From the NCBI RefSeq assembly GCF_001427795.1, contig NZ_LMHJ01000002.1:496001-560000 (forward strand): a stretch of DNA of 64,000 nucleotides, read 5' to 3'. Numbering within the stretch: position 1 is the stretch's first letter; every line of letters begins with the position of its first letter. The DNA comes from Nocardioides sp. Root682. GTDB taxonomy: Bacteria > Actinomycetota > Actinomycetes > Propionibacteriales > Nocardioidaceae. A model generated the notes under the pieces. That model searched no databases, was not told where the DNA came from, and saw nothing but the letters and a program-made list of their open reading frames with translations. This document shows, piece after piece, positions 17,692-26,883 of the stretch. The translations under genes were made by a program, and so were the position numbers.

Positions 17692-18306
17692 TCACAGGTT
17701 CGGCGGTGCGCCGATCTCGACCGGGACCTCGCCCTGGTGCTCGTTGAGCCATGCCCCGAGCTGCTGGAGCGGCTCGGTTGCCGCATGGTCGAGGACTGCG
17801 ATCAGCGCGGCTGACGCGGGCGACACCTGGAACGCTCCGGCCAGTGCCCTCGACTGCACGTGATCACCGGCGACCTGGATGTACGACTCGTCCCGACTGA
17901 TGAATCGCAGCACGGGGAGGTGTTCCGGGTCCTCGAGGAACGGCGGCACGATCTCCCACCAGTGCACTTCGACGCGCGCCAGGTCGTACCAGGCGAGGTG
18001 CGCCCATCCGCCGTCACCGGCCGCACCGCTGTGCAGCGCGATTCCGTCGCCGTCGAGACGGAGGATGGCGTCGTACCGCAGGCGGGAGCTGTTGCCGAAC
18101 AGGCCGGCAACGCCCCAGCCCAGGATCAGCAGTCCGGCGGCTGCGGTCATGATCGCCTCGAGCTGGTCCAGCGAATCGAGGTCCTGGGTGCCGATGGCAA
18201 CCAACATGCTCCCCGCCAGGACGAAGCCGAGTGCGACCGCGACAGGACGTAGCGGCGAGTGCTGACCGGCGGGCGCCGGTAGCCGAAGCTCCAGGGTGTC
18301 GCTCAC
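17692..18306 (-). CDS. Hypothetical two-TM membrane protein
   Basis: 204 aa from the GTG at 18306. Two N-terminal hydrophobic segments (PVAVALGFVLAGSMLVAIG and IMTAAAGLLILGWGVAGLFG) precede a cytosolic domain of about 130 residues, beginning LRYDAILRLDGDGIALHSGA. The beta-rich pattern and placement after two TM helices resemble PH-like bacterial domains, but I cannot name a family. The gene is divergent from the MOSC gene at 18347. Confidence 0.6.
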   Translation of the reverse strand: MSDTLELRLPAPAGQHSPLRPVAVALGFVLAGSMLVAIGTQDLDSLDQLEAIMTAAAGLLILGWGVAGLFGNSSRLRYDAILRLDGDGIALHSGAAGDGGWAHLAWYDLARVEVHWWEIVPPFLEDPEHLPVLRFISRDESYIQVAGDHVQSRALAGAFQVSPASAALIAVLDHAATEPLQQLGAWLNEHQGEVPVEIGAPPNL

Positions 18307-18346
18307 TGCGTTTGTCCTGCCATGGGCTGCACCCTAACCTCGGGGC

Positions 18347-18811
18347 GTGGAGCTGCTGCCGACTGTCGAGTCGATTCATCTCGCCAAGGCGACCAGGCTC
18401 CCGATGCAGCCGAGGACCACCGTCGAGGTGGAGGCCGGCAAGGGCATCGTGGGGGACCGGTACCACGGCACGAAGCACCGCCACGTCACCGTGCAGAGCC
18501 GCGAGAGCCTCGACGAGGCGGCAGCCGTCTACGGGCGCGAAGTGCCTTCGCACCTGACCCGGCGCAACCTGACCGTGAGCCACGGCGTGATCCCACGCGA
18601 TCCCGGTTCGCTCCTGCGGATCGGCCCGGTCCTGCTCGAGGCCGTGCGGGTCGCTGCCCCGTGCAAGCTGCTCGACGACACGATCGGCGCGGGCGCCCAG
18701 GAGGCACTTCGCCGTCGCGCCGGCACCGTGTTCCGGGTGCTCGAGGGCGGGACGATCAGCGTTGGCGACGCCGTCGAAGAGGTCAGCTCTCCAGCGCCGC
18801 GTCCAGCGTGA
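18347..18811 (+). CDS. MOSC domain protein
   Basis: 154 aa, essentially a lone MOSC (Moco sulfurase C-terminal) domain. It has the VEVEAGKGIVGDRYHG opening, SHLTRRNLTV, and the conserved Cys in RVAAPCKLLDD that carries the sulfur or ligand role in this family. Stand-alone MOSC proteins are linked to molybdenum cofactor or sulfur chemistry. The GTG at 18347 is 6 nt after TAACCT (18335-18340), consistent with a leaderless transcript. It overlaps the convergent OsmC gene by 29 bp. Confidence 0.88.
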   Translation: MELLPTVESIHLAKATRLPMQPRTTVEVEAGKGIVGDRYHGTKHRHVTVQSRESLDEAAAVYGREVPSHLTRRNLTVSHGVIPRDPGSLLRIGPVLLEAVRVAAPCKLLDDTIGAGAQEALRRRAGTVFRVLEGGTISVGDAVEEVSSPAPRPA

Positions 18812-19226
18812 TGCTGTCCACGCCGGCGAGTGCCTTGCTGATGATGCAGCCGGCCTTCGCCTTCTCCGCGGCTGCGACGAAGCCGTCGTTGTCGAGGCCC
18901 TCGGCCTCGCCGCGGACCGTGAGCTTGATCAGCGTGATCCGGAAGCCACCCGCGGGGTCCGGCCCGAGCGTGACGTCGGCCGTCACGTCCAGGGCGATCG
19001 GGGTCCCGCCGGCGTCCGCGATCGCCTTCGAGAGCGACATCGCGAAGCATGCCGAGTGGGCCGCGCCCACGAGCTCCTCAGGGCTGGTCGTGCCGTTGGC
19101 CTCGTCGGCCGCGCGCTTGGGGAACGACACGTCGTAGGTGCCGACGCCGGACGAGGTCAGCTCGACCTGTCCGGAACCATCCATGAGTCCGCCGTTCCAG
19201 GCGGTGCGTGCGGTGCGAATCGGCAT
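18783..19226 (-). CDS. OsmC-family peroxiredoxin
   Basis: 147 aa. Reduces organic hydroperoxides with two redox cysteines, in AAHSACFAMSL (peroxidatic) and AKAGCIISKAL (resolving). The TARTAWNG start and FPKRAADEANGTTSPEELV stretch are typical of OsmC rather than Ohr. The ATG at 19226 has GAGAGG 7 nt upstream; a longer frame to 19241 lacks this. Cytosolic. Stands alone between the MOSC and MaoC genes. Confidence 0.88.
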   Translation of the reverse strand: MPIRTARTAWNGGLMDGSGQVELTSSGVGTYDVSFPKRAADEANGTTSPEELVGAAHSACFAMSLSKAIADAGGTPIALDVTADVTLGPDPAGGFRITLIKLTVRGEAEGLDNDGFVAAAEKAKAGCIISKALAGVDSITLDAALES

Positions 19227-19274
19227 GGGGGGACCTCTCAACGGCGAATGGACGTGTTCACCGTAGACCGAAGG

Positions 19275-20171
19275 TCAGGCGAGCGAAACCACGCAGTCGG
19301 CCAGCACGGGGGAGCCGTCACGGTCGCCGCCGTCGATCGCCGCCGTCGCCACGATCCGGTCGCCCTCCCGCCACCCGGTCACCTTGATCGCCTCGCCGGG
19401 GAACACCACGCCGGCGAACCGGCCGGTGAAACCAGCCACGGCAGCGGCCTCGCCACCGAGCAGGCCGTCGGTCAGCTCGCGCAGCACGATGCCGTAGGAG
19501 CACAGGCCGTGCAGGATCGGCGCCGGGAAGCCGGCCGACTTCGCGAAGTCGGGGTCGGCGTGCAGCGGGTTGCGGTCGCCACAGAGGCGGTAGAGCAGCG
19601 CCTGCTGCGGTGTCACCGTGTACGACGACTGGTGGTCGGGTGCGCGCTCGGGCACCACGACCGGCTCGGCCGAGCCCCGGTCGCCGCCCCAGCCGCCCTC
19701 GCCCTTGACGAAGATCGAGGAGCGGGCGCGCCACAGCTCCTCGCCGGACCCGCCAGAACTGTCCGCGCCGGACGTGGCGACGGACTCCTGCCAGATCACC
19801 GCGGCCTTCCCCTTGTCCCAGATGTCGGTGAGCGTGGTGCGGATCGTCGCCGTACCCGAGGTCGGCAGCGGGCCGGACACGGTGACGGACTGGGAGCCGT
19901 GCACGACCTGGGCCAGGTTGATGTCGCAACCGGGGAGGTCCAGCGGCGGCGGGTCGGTGTCGTGGAACGTCGGTGCGACGACCCCGAACGACGGCAGCAC
20001 CTGGAGCGCTGCGTTGTCGAGCGTGTAGCGCAGTGCACCCGGTGACAGGTTGTCGCCTGTACGGGTGCCCGCGCCGATGCCGAGGTGGTACAGCAGGACG
20101 TCGGACTCGGTCCACGAGAACGTGCGGGCGCCGAGGTCGGCGCCGATCGCGACGGACGGGTCAATGGGCAT
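19275..20171 (-). CDS. MaoC-type (R)-enoyl-CoA hydratase, steroid pathway
   Basis: 298 aa, double hot-dog fold. The hydratase-2 motif YRLCGDRNPLHADPDFA is at residues 194-210, with Asp and His as catalytic pair. It lies immediately downstream of kstD and overlaps it by 11 bp, the same arrangement as Rv3538 next to kstD (Rv3537) in M. tuberculosis; that homolog hydrates a sterol side-chain enoyl-CoA. Role here: side-chain beta-oxidation (inferred). The Cys in place of the usual Ser/Thr before GD is allowed by the family pattern. Confidence 0.85.
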   Translation of the reverse strand: MPIDPSVAIGADLGARTFSWTESDVLLYHLGIGAGTRTGDNLSPGALRYTLDNAALQVLPSFGVVAPTFHDTDPPPLDLPGCDINLAQVVHGSQSVTVSGPLPTSGTATIRTTLTDIWDKGKAAVIWQESVATSGADSSGGSGEELWRARSSIFVKGEGGWGGDRGSAEPVVVPERAPDHQSSYTVTPQQALLYRLCGDRNPLHADPDFAKSAGFPAPILHGLCSYGIVLRELTDGLLGGEAAAVAGFTGRFAGVVFPGEAIKVTGWREGDRIVATAAIDGGDRDGSPVLADCVVSLA

Positions 20172-21855
20172 GGGTGATGTCCTCCACAGCGAGGTAGCCG
20201 AACACGAGGGCGGGGCCGATCGTGCCACCCGGGCCCGGGTAGGTGTTGCCCATGACGGCGGACGACACGTTGCCGGCGGCGTACAGGCCGGCGATGACCG
20301 AGCCGTCCTCGCGGAGCACGCGGGCGCGCTCGTCGGTGACCAGTCCGCCCTTGGTGCCGAGGTCGCCCGGCACGATCTTGACGGCGTAGAACGGACCCTT
20401 CGCGATCGGTGCGAGGGAGCAGTTCGGCTTCACCTTGGGGTCCGAGTAGTACTTGTCGTACGCGCTCTCGCCGCGGTGGAAGTCCTCGTCGACGCCACTG
20501 CGCGCGAAGCCGTTGAAGCGCTCCACGGTTGCATCCAGGGCGTCCGCCGGGACGCCGACCAGCTCGGCCAGCTCGGCGAGCGAGTCGGCCCGCGCCACGA
20601 CCTTGTCCTTGTACCAGCGACCCGGGAACGGCTGGCGTCCCGGCACCCCGGCGAAGAGGTACCGGTTGCGGTAGGTCTGGTCGAAGACCATGTACGACGG
20701 GACGTGCGGCACGCCGGTCGCCTCGCCCTTGTAGATCTCGTGCGTCGCCTCGACGTAGGGGAGCGCCTCGTTCATGTACCGCTGGCCGGCGGAGTTCACG
20801 ATGATCGAGCCGGGCAGGTTGCGCTCGGCGAGGCAGAACCAGGCGCGACCGGGCAGCGGGATGGTGGGGCCCCACCAGGCGTCGTCGAGCAGGTCCGTGG
20901 CGGCACCGGCGGTCATGCCGGCAAGGAGTCCGCCACCGGTGTTCGACTTGGCGCCGGTCGACCACTCGGTGGTCGTCGGGTGCGGGAGGAACTTCTCGCG
21001 CAGCTCCTGGCTGTGCTCGAAGCCGCCCGAGCCGAGGATCACACCCCGCCGGGCGCGGATCTCCACGCGCTCGCCGTCACGGTCGACCACGACGCCGACC
21101 ACCCGTCCGTCCTCGACGAGGAGGTCCTGCAGGGCGGTCTCGTAGGCGACCGGGACACCGGCGTCGGCGAGGCCCTTGCGCAGGCCGATCGCGATGGCGT
21201 TGCCCATCGCGAACATCTTCTTGCCGGTGGCGATCGCCAGCAGCCGCTTCACCATGATGCGGATCATCGTGAGCGGGCCCTTGATCGTGCGCAGGCCGAG
21301 GTTGATCTTGCGGAAGTCGGCCTGGGTGACGATCAGGTTGGCCGGTGCCTTCGTGTACGCCGGGTGCAGGCGATCGAGCTCGTCGCCGAGGAAGCGCGCG
21401 TCCAGCGGGACCGGCTCGACGCTGCGGCCGCGCGGGCGGCCACCGGGCTGCTCGGGCAGGTAGTCGGCGTACTCGGGGACCCAGCGGAAGCGGACGGGGG
21501 TCTGGTCCCGGATGAAGTCCATGACCTCGGGGCCGCGGTCGATGTAGGTGTCGCGGCGGACCTTCGGGACCACGTCGCCGACGATCGCGTCGAGGTAGGT
21601 CTTGGCCTTGTCCCGGTCACCGGGATCGTCCTGCCCGGCAGTCTTGAGCGCGTAATTGCCTGGAATCCAGACGCCGCCGCCACTCCGTGCGGTGGAACCG
21701 CCGAAGTAGGCGCTCTTCTCGATGACAATGGTGTCGAGGCCGTGGCGGCCGGCGCGCAGTGCTGCGCTCATGCCTGCGCCACCGGCGCCCACCACGACGA
21801 CGTCGACCTCGGTCGGCAGGTCGTCGCTCGTGGCGGCTGAATGGGATCCCGTCAT
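20161..21855 (-). CDS. kstD: 3-ketosteroid delta1-dehydrogenase
   Basis: 564 aa flavoprotein. Introduces the C1-C2 double bond into 3-keto-4-ene steroids (for example androstenedione to ADD), which primes ring B opening. The FAD dinucleotide motif VVVGAGGAGMSAALRAG is at residues 20-36, followed by EKSAYFGGSTARSGGG, typical of KstD/fumarate-reductase-like FAD_binding_2 proteins. The C-terminal NTYPGPGGTIGPALVFGYLA closes the FAD site. It is divergent from hsaE, with a shared 35-bp KstR-box promoter. A TACAGT hexamer sits 8 nt before the ATG, consistent with a leaderless transcript. Confidence 0.93.
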   Translation of the reverse strand: MTGSHSAATSDDLPTEVDVVVVGAGGAGMSAALRAGRHGLDTIVIEKSAYFGGSTARSGGGVWIPGNYALKTAGQDDPGDRDKAKTYLDAIVGDVVPKVRRDTYIDRGPEVMDFIRDQTPVRFRWVPEYADYLPEQPGGRPRGRSVEPVPLDARFLGDELDRLHPAYTKAPANLIVTQADFRKINLGLRTIKGPLTMIRIMVKRLLAIATGKKMFAMGNAIAIGLRKGLADAGVPVAYETALQDLLVEDGRVVGVVVDRDGERVEIRARRGVILGSGGFEHSQELREKFLPHPTTTEWSTGAKSNTGGGLLAGMTAGAATDLLDDAWWGPTIPLPGRAWFCLAERNLPGSIIVNSAGQRYMNEALPYVEATHEIYKGEATGVPHVPSYMVFDQTYRNRYLFAGVPGRQPFPGRWYKDKVVARADSLAELAELVGVPADALDATVERFNGFARSGVDEDFHRGESAYDKYYSDPKVKPNCSLAPIAKGPFYAVKIVPGDLGTKGGLVTDERARVLREDGSVIAGLYAAGNVSSAVMGNTYPGPGGTIGPALVFGYLAVEDITHAH

Positions 21856-21865
21856 GGCACAAAAC

Positions 21866-21879
21866 TGTAACAGGTTCTA
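21866..21879. promoter_or_regulatory. KstR-type operator between kstD and hsaE
   Basis: TGTAACAGGTTCTA matches TNNAACNNGTTNNA, the KstR consensus known from mycobacteria, at every fixed position. It overlaps the -10 hexamers of both divergent promoters (TAGTAT at 21878-21883 for hsaE; TACAGT on the other strand for kstD), so a bound repressor would block both. Confidence 0.85.
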
Positions 21880-21890
21880 GTATCTACATC

Positions 21891-22697
21891 GTGACTACTC
21901 CCACCGCCGTCGACGCCGCTGTGGCCCGCCTTGCGGACGCCCAGAAGACCCGGGTGCCGTGCGCGGCCGTCCGGGACCTGATCGGCACCGATGACCTGCC
22001 CGCCGCCTACGCCGTGCAGCAGGGTCTGGTGCAGGCCCGCCTCGACGGCGGCGTCAGCGTGGTGGGTCGCAAGATCGGAGCGACCTCCGAGGCGGTGCAG
22101 CGCCAGCTCGGCGTGGACCAGCCCGACTTCGGCTACCTGTTGAGCGACATGGACGTCAGCTACGGCGTCGAAGGTCGCCCGATCTCCATGAGCACGCTCG
22201 TGCAGCCGCGCGTGGAGGCGGAGGTGGCGTTCATCCTTGCCGCCGACATCAACCCGGCGACCGAGGAGGAGATCACGCTCGACCTCGTGCGCGCAGCCGT
22301 CGACGTTGCCCTGCCTGCTCTCGAGATCGTCGACTCGCGGATCGAGAACTGGGACATCGGCTTCACCGACACCGTGGCCGACAACGCCTCGAGCGGCCTC
22401 TACGTGGTCGGCCGCCAGGGTCGCCGCCTCGATGAGTTCGAGCCGCGTGACGTCGTCATGTCGCTCACCATCAACGGCGAGGAGCGCTCCTCCGGCAACG
22501 GCGCCGCCTGCCTGGGCGACCCGCTCGAGGCCCTGCGCTGGCTCGCCGTGCAGGCCTACCGCTTCGGGGATCCGTTGCGTGCCGGTCACCTGATCCTGTC
22601 CGGGGCCCTGGGCCCCTTCGTGCCGTTCGCGCCGGGAGACCGCGTCGAGGCATCCATCAGTGGCTTCGCGCCGCTGACTGTCGAGTTCGAGGAGTAG
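21891..22697 (+). CDS. hsaE: 2-hydroxyhexa-2,4-dienoate hydratase HsaE
   Basis: 268 aa, fumarylacetoacetase/hydratase fold. Hydrates 2-hydroxyhexa-2,4-dienoate (from rings A) to 4-hydroxy-2-oxohexanoate. [25 protein letters not shown] and [12 protein letters not shown] hold the metal-binding acidic residues typical of the family. The GTG at 21891 is 7 nt after TAGTAT, which fixes this leaderless start over the longer upstream frame. First gene of hsaE-hsaG-hsaF, the same order as Rv3536c-Rv3534c. Confidence 0.92.
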   Translation: MTTPTAVDAAVARLADAQKTRVPCAAVRDLIGTDDLPAAYAVQQGLVQARLDGGVSVVGRKIGATSEAVQRQLGVDQPDFGYLLSDMDVSYGVEGRPISMSTLVQPRVEAEVAFILAADINPATEEEITLDLVRAAVDVALPALEIVDSRIENWDIGFTDTVADNASSGLYVVGRQGRRLDEFEPRDVVMSLTINGEERSSGNGAACLGDPLEALRWLAVQAYRFGDPLRAGHLILSGALGPFVPFAPGDRVEASISGFAPLTVEFEE

Positions 22698-22699
22698 AG

Positions 22700-23632
22700 A
22701 TGGTTTCGACAAGCTCAACCAGCGGGCGGAAGCTGACCGCGGCGATCGTGGGGCCGGGCAACATCGGGACGGACCTGCTGTTCAAGCTGCTGCGCAGCGA
22801 CGTGGTCGAGCCGCGCTGGATGATCGGTGTGGACGCGGCGAGTGAGGGTCTGCGGATCGCGTCCGACAAGGGGCTCGAGGTCAGCCACGAGGGTGTGGAC
22901 TGGTTGCTCAAGCAGGACGAGCTGCCCGACCTGCTCTTCGAGGCCACCTCTGCGTATGTGCACCGCGCCTATGCGCCGCGGTACGCCGAAGCGGGGATCC
23001 GGGCGATCGACCTGACCCCGGCTGCGGTCGGCCCGGCCGTGATCCCGCCGGTCAACGGTCTGGAACACGTCGGTGCGATGAACGTCAACATGATCACCTG
23101 CGGCGGTCAGGCCACCATCCCGATGGTCAACGCCGTCTCCCGGGTCACGCCGGTGCCGTACGCCGAGATCGTCGCCTCCGTGTCCAGCGTCAGCGCCGGA
23201 CCCGGTACCCGCGCCAACATCGACGAATTCACCAGCACCACGTCCGCCGGCGTCGTGTCGATCGGTGGCGCCGAGCGCGGCAAGGCGATCATCATCCTCA
23301 ACCCCGCCGAGCCCCCGATGATCATGCGCGACACGATCTTCTGTGCCGTCGACGCGGACGCCGACGAGGACGCCATCGCCGAGTCCGTGCACCGGATGGA
23401 GAAGGCGGTGCAGCAGTACGTGCCCGGGTACCGCCTCCTGCAGGAGCCCCAGTTCGACCCGGCTTCCGAAGCGACGCAGGGACGCAAGAAGGTCTCGATC
23501 TTCGTCGAGGTCGAGGGCGCGGGCGACTTCCTGCCGCCGTACTCGGGAAACCTGGACATCATGACCGCCGCCGCTGCGCAGGTCGGCGAGAACATCGCCC
23601 GCCACCTGATCGAGAACGCCGGGAGCAACTGA
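22700..23632 (+). CDS. hsaG: Acylating acetaldehyde/propionaldehyde dehydrogenase HsaG
   Basis: 310 aa. Oxidises propionaldehyde, channelled from HsaF, to propionyl-CoA with NAD and CoA. The Rossmann motif is [18 protein letters not shown], the catalytic Cys lies in [12 protein letters not shown], and [16 protein letters not shown] is diagnostic. The first nine residues (MVSTSSTSG) are encoded by a copy of a short palindromic repeat, so the natural N-terminus has apparently been replaced or extended. The ATG at 22700 is 2 nt after the hsaE stop; no better internal start is evident before the Rossmann strand. Confidence 0.92.
   Translation: MVSTSSTSGRKLTAAIVGPGNIGTDLLFKLLRSDVVEPRWMIGVDAASEGLRIASDKGLEVSHEGVDWLLKQDELPDLLFEATSAYVHRAYAPRYAEAGIRAIDLTPAAVGPAVIPPVNGLEHVGAMNVNMITCGGQATIPMVNAVSRVTPVPYAEIVASVSSVSAGPGTRANIDEFTSTTSAGVVSIGGAERGKAIIILNPAEPPMIMRDTIFCAVDADADEDAIAESVHRMEKAVQQYVPGYRLLQEPQFDPASEATQGRKKVSIFVEVEGAGDFLPPYSGNLDIMTAAAAQVGENIARHLIENAGSN
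22702..22725. repeat. Short palindromic repeat, copy 1 (at hsaG start)
   Basis: This 24-nt copy matches the best copy (26055-26078) at 21 of 24 positions, with the core TCGACAAGCTC. It begins at the third base of the hsaG ATG and encodes VSTSSTSG. Confidence 0.75.
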
Positions 23633-23633
23633 C

Positions 23634-24722
23634 ATGACCGACATCAACACCCTGCCCCGGACATGGTCCGGCAGCCACGGCGACGAGCCGTTCGGCACGC
23701 TCGACCTGCGGTTGACCGACACGTGCCTGCGCGACGGTTCGCACCACAAGCGCCACCAGTTCACCGCGACCGAGGTCCACGACATCGTCGAGGCCCTCGA
23801 CAACTCCGGTGTGCCGGTCATCGAGGTCACACACGGTGACGGTCTCGGCGGCAGCAGCTTCAACTACGGCTTCTCCCGGACCCCCGAGCAGGAGCTGATC
23901 AAGATCGCGGCCGAGACGGCCAAGCGCGCGAAGATCGCGTTCCTGATGCTGCCGGGCCTGGGCACGAAGGACGACATCCGGGCGGCGCAGGACAACGGTG
24001 GCCAGATCTGCCGGATCGCCACGCACTGCACCGAGGCCGACGTGTCCATCCAGCACTTCGGCCTGGCCAGGGAGCTCGGTCTCGAGACCGTCGGGTTCCT
24101 GATGATGTCGCACACCCAGTCACCGGAGGTGCTGGCGAAGCAGGCGCGGATCATGGTCGACGCCGGCTGCCAGTGCGTCTACGTCGTCGACTCGGCCGGT
24201 GCATTGATCATGGAACAGACCGCCGACCGCGTGTCCGCCGTCGTTGCCGAGATCGGGCACCAGGCCGACGTGGGCTTCCACGGTCACGAGAACCTCGGCC
24301 TCGGGGTCGCGAACACCGTGATCGCTGCCCGGGCGGGCGCGACGCAGATCGACGGGTCGGTGCGCCGCTTCGGTGCCGGTGCCGGCAACACGCCGCTGGA
24401 GGCGTTCGTCGGGGTCGCGGACAAGCTCGGCTGGACCACCGGGGTGGACTTCCTCAAGATCGTCGACGCGTCCGAGGACGTCATCAAGCCGGCCATGCCC
24501 GAGGAGTGCCAGCTGGACCGGATGACGCTGATGATGGGCTACGCCGGCGTCTACTCGAGCTTCCTCAAGCACGCCGGCAACGCCGCCGATCGCTACGGCG
24601 TCTCGGGTGCCCAGATCCTCCTCGAAGCCGGCCGGCGCAAGCTCATCGGCGGCCAGGAGGACCAGCTCATCGACATCGCGCTGATGCTCAAGGCACGTGA
24701 CGCGGAGTCCGTCAGCGTGTAG
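23634..24722 (+). CDS. hsaF: 4-hydroxy-2-oxovalerate (oxohexanoate) aldolase HsaF
   Basis: 362 aa DRE-TIM aldolase. Splits 4-hydroxy-2-oxohexanoate into pyruvate and propionaldehyde. The DRE-TIM motif is [19 protein letters not shown] (metal-binding Asp; catalytic His), with [14 protein letters not shown] supplying the two His metal ligands. The C-terminal dimerisation domain for the dehydrogenase follows. The ATG is 1 nt after the hsaG stop; HsaF and HsaG are expected to form a channelled complex. Confidence 0.94.
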   Translation: MTDINTLPRTWSGSHGDEPFGTLDLRLTDTCLRDGSHHKRHQFTATEVHDIVEALDNSGVPVIEVTHGDGLGGSSFNYGFSRTPEQELIKIAAETAKRAKIAFLMLPGLGTKDDIRAAQDNGGQICRIATHCTEADVSIQHFGLARELGLETVGFLMMSHTQSPEVLAKQARIMVDAGCQCVYVVDSAGALIMEQTADRVSAVVAEIGHQADVGFHGHENLGLGVANTVIAARAGATQIDGSVRRFGAGAGNTPLEAFVGVADKLGWTTGVDFLKIVDASEDVIKPAMPEECQLDRMTLMMGYAGVYSSFLKHAGNAADRYGVSGAQILLEAGRRKLIGGQEDQLIDIALMLKARDAESVSV

Positions 24723-24735
24723 TACTTGCCAAAAC

Positions 24736-24749
24736 TAGAACGTGTTCTA
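24736..24749. promoter_or_regulatory. KstR-type operator upstream of hsaA
   Basis: TAGAACGTGTTCTA is a perfect palindrome and full match to TNNAACNNGTTNNA. It overlaps a TATTAT -10 hexamer (24748-24753), leaving a leader of about 30 nt with AGGAG before the hsaA ATG at 24792. The hsaADCB operon is therefore separately transcribed from hsaEGF. Confidence 0.88.
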
Positions 24750-24791
24750 TTATTGACCTGACTGACTGTCGCAGAAAACCAGGAGCTCCCC

Positions 24792-25979
24792 ATGAACCAG
24801 GACTTCACCCCCGAGGTGGACGCCGTCCTTTCCGGCGTACGTGACCTGCTTCCGACCATTCGCGAGCGAGCCGAAGAGGGCGAGCGACTGCGCGTCATTC
24901 CGGACGCCTCCATCAAGGAGCTCGAGGAGACCGGTTTCTTCCGGCTTCTCCAGCCCAAGCGGTACGGCGGCCTCGAGGCCGACCCCGTTGCCTTCTACAC
25001 CGCCGTGCGCGACATCGCCTCGGCCGACGGCGCCACCGGCTGGGTCTCCAGCGTCGTGGGTGTCCACCCCTGGCAGGTCGGCCTGTTCGCCGACGAGGCG
25101 CAGCAGGCGGTGTGGGGCGAGGACCAGACGGTGCGGCTCTCGTCGTCGTACGCCCCGACCGGCAAGGCGATCCTGGCCGAGGGCGGCTTCACGCTCTCGG
25201 GCAAGTGGAGCTTCTCCTCGGGCAGCGACCACTGCTCGTGGGTCCTGCTCGGTGGCCTGGTGTTCAACGAGGAGGGCCAGATCGTCGACTTCCGCACCTT
25301 CATGGTCCCGCGGGAGAAGTACCAGATCGTCGACGTGTGGAACGTCGTCGGCCTGCGGGGCACGGGCTCCAACGACATCGTCGTCGACGAGGTCTTCGTC
25401 CCGGAGGCGTTCACGCTCTCGATGGGGGAGACCGGCGCGTGCAAGGGTCCCGGCCAGGCTGTGAACACCAGCGACCTCTACAAGCTGCCGTTCCACTCGA
25501 TCTTCACCTCGACCATCGCCACCCCGATCATCGGCATGGCCAAGGGCGCGTACGCGGAGCACGTCGAGATGCAGCAGAAGCGGGTCCGTGCGGCCTACCT
25601 CGGCGAGAAGGCCTCGCTGGACCCGTTCGCTGCAGTGCGCATCGCGCGCTCGTCCTCGGAGATCGACGCGGCCTGGGCGTTGCTGATCAGCAACATCCGC
25701 GAGGAGCAGGCCTACGTCGCCCGTGGCGAGCAGATCCCGCTCGAGCTGCGCCTGCGGGTGCGCCGCGACCAGGTGCTCGGCACCGCGCGCTCGATCGAGG
25801 CGATCGACTCGCTGTTCGAGGCCTCCGGTGGCCGCGCGCTGGCTGAGGGCACCTACCTCCAGCGGGCCTGGCGCGACGCCCACGCCGGACGCGTGCACGC
25901 CGCCAACGACCCCGAGCGGGCGCTCCAGATGTACGGCGCGCAGCAGTTCGGCCACAAGGTCGACCCGGGGATGTACTGA
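24792..25979 (+). CDS. hsaA: 3-HSA hydroxylase, oxygenase component HsaA
   Basis: 395 aa flavin-dependent monooxygenase with acyl-CoA dehydrogenase fold. Hydroxylates 3-HSA at C4 to the catechol 3,4-DHSA using reduced flavin from HsaB and O2. Conserved stretches include GFFRLLQPKRYGGLEADP, GWVSSVVGVHPWQ, WGEDQTVRLSSSYAP and VGLRGTGSNDIVVDEVFVPE, plus DAHAGRVHAANDPERA near the C-terminus; these closely resemble remembered M. tuberculosis HsaA. The ATG at 24792 has an AGGAG site. First gene of hsaA-hsaD-hsaC-hsaB. Confidence 0.95.
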   Translation: MNQDFTPEVDAVLSGVRDLLPTIRERAEEGERLRVIPDASIKELEETGFFRLLQPKRYGGLEADPVAFYTAVRDIASADGATGWVSSVVGVHPWQVGLFADEAQQAVWGEDQTVRLSSSYAPTGKAILAEGGFTLSGKWSFSSGSDHCSWVLLGGLVFNEEGQIVDFRTFMVPREKYQIVDVWNVVGLRGTGSNDIVVDEVFVPEAFTLSMGETGACKGPGQAVNTSDLYKLPFHSIFTSTIATPIIGMAKGAYAEHVEMQQKRVRAAYLGEKASLDPFAAVRIARSSSEIDAAWALLISNIREEQAYVARGEQIPLELRLRVRRDQVLGTARSIEAIDSLFEASGGRALAEGTYLQRAWRDAHAGRVHAANDPERALQMYGAQQFGHKVDPGMY

Positions 25980-25980
25980 C

Positions 25981-26883
25981 GTGGACTTCTCCAAAGAAGC
26001 GACCCGTCGCTCGGCGAAGGCCGGCGACATCACGCTGAACTACTACGAGGCCGGGGTCTCGACAAGCTCGACCACCGGAGAACTCGTGGGTGGCGGGCTG
26101 CCGTTCGTGCTGCTGCACGGTGGCGGGCCGGGCGCGTCCGCGTGGAGCAACTTCGGGTCCGCGTTGCCCCGCTTCGCCCAGACGTTCCGGACCCTGCTGG
26201 TCGACCAGCCGGGCTTCGGCTCCTCGGACAAGCCGGAGGTGACGGCCAACTACTTCCGTCACTCGGCGTCCTACCTCCTCAAGCTGCTCGACGAGCTGCA
26301 GATCGAGAAGATCCACCTGCTCGGCAACTCGCTCGGCGGCGGCACGGCCATGCGCTTCGCGCTGGAGAACCCGGACCGCGTCGGCCGGCTGGTCCTGATG
26401 GGCCCGGGTGGGCTGTCGGTGAACCTGTTCCACGCCGACCCCACCGAGGGCGTCCAGCGGCTGATGGACTTCAGCATGAACCCCAGCCGCGAGGCACTGC
26501 GGGCGTTCATCTCGACGATGGTCGTCAACCAGAAGCTGGTCACCGACGAGCTGGTCGAGGAACGCTTCGCCGACGCGACCGCACCCGGCTCGCTCGAGGC
26601 GATGCGCTCGATGGGCATGTCGTTCTGGAACCCGGAGTGGGCCGAGGACGGCATGCTCTGGCGCGAGGCGCACCGACTGCGCAAGCACACCCTGCTCACC
26701 TGGGGCCGCGAGGACCGGGTCAACCCGCTGGACGGTGCCCTGGTCGCGCTCAAGCAGATCCCCAAGGCTCAGCTCCACGTCTTCCCGAACTGCGGCCACT
26801 GGGCGCAGATCGAGGCGGCTGACGAGTTCGCCGAGATCTGCACCGCCTTCCTGTCCCGCCACGTCGAAAGGACTCCGGCATGA
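25981..26883 (+). CDS. hsaD: 4,9-DSHA hydrolase HsaD
   Basis: 300 aa alpha/beta hydrolase (meta-cleavage product hydrolase). Cleaves 4,9-DSHA into 2-hydroxyhexa-2,4-dienoate and the two-ring acid DOHNAA (HIP). Catalytic triad: S117 (LLGNSLGGGT), D245 (WGREDRVNPLDG) and H273 (NCGHWAQ); the oxyanion motif is LLHGGGPGASAWSNF. Residues about 26-38 (VSTSSTTGELVGG) come from an in-frame palindromic repeat inserted between the first strands; remembered homologs are shorter here. The GTG start is 1 nt after the hsaA stop. Confidence 0.93.
   Translation: MDFSKEATRRSAKAGDITLNYYEAGVSTSSTTGELVGGGLPFVLLHGGGPGASAWSNFGSALPRFAQTFRTLLVDQPGFGSSDKPEVTANYFRHSASYLLKLLDELQIEKIHLLGNSLGGGTAMRFALENPDRVGRLVLMGPGGLSVNLFHADPTEGVQRLMDFSMNPSREALRAFISTMVVNQKLVTDELVEERFADATAPGSLEAMRSMGMSFWNPEWAEDGMLWREAHRLRKHTLLTWGREDRVNPLDGALVALKQIPKAQLHVFPNCGHWAQIEAADEFAEICTAFLSRHVERTPA
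26055..26078. repeat. Short palindromic repeat, copy 2 (inside hsaD)
   Basis: The reference copy: GGTCTC followed by GACAAGCTCGACCACCGG. It is read in frame as VSTSSTTG within hsaD, in a surface-loop position ahead of the oxyanion strand. Confidence 0.8.

Noticed and set aside
20050..21840. 596-codon plus-strand frame opposite kstD
   Set aside because: High-GC antisense shadow: Arg/Asp/Val-rich translation without motifs, while the minus strand gives a full KstD.
21857..21865. Start of hsaE further upstream in the same frame (from 21759)
   Set aside because: Would run through the KstR operator and into kstD; the -10 at 21878 places transcription start at the GTG 21891.
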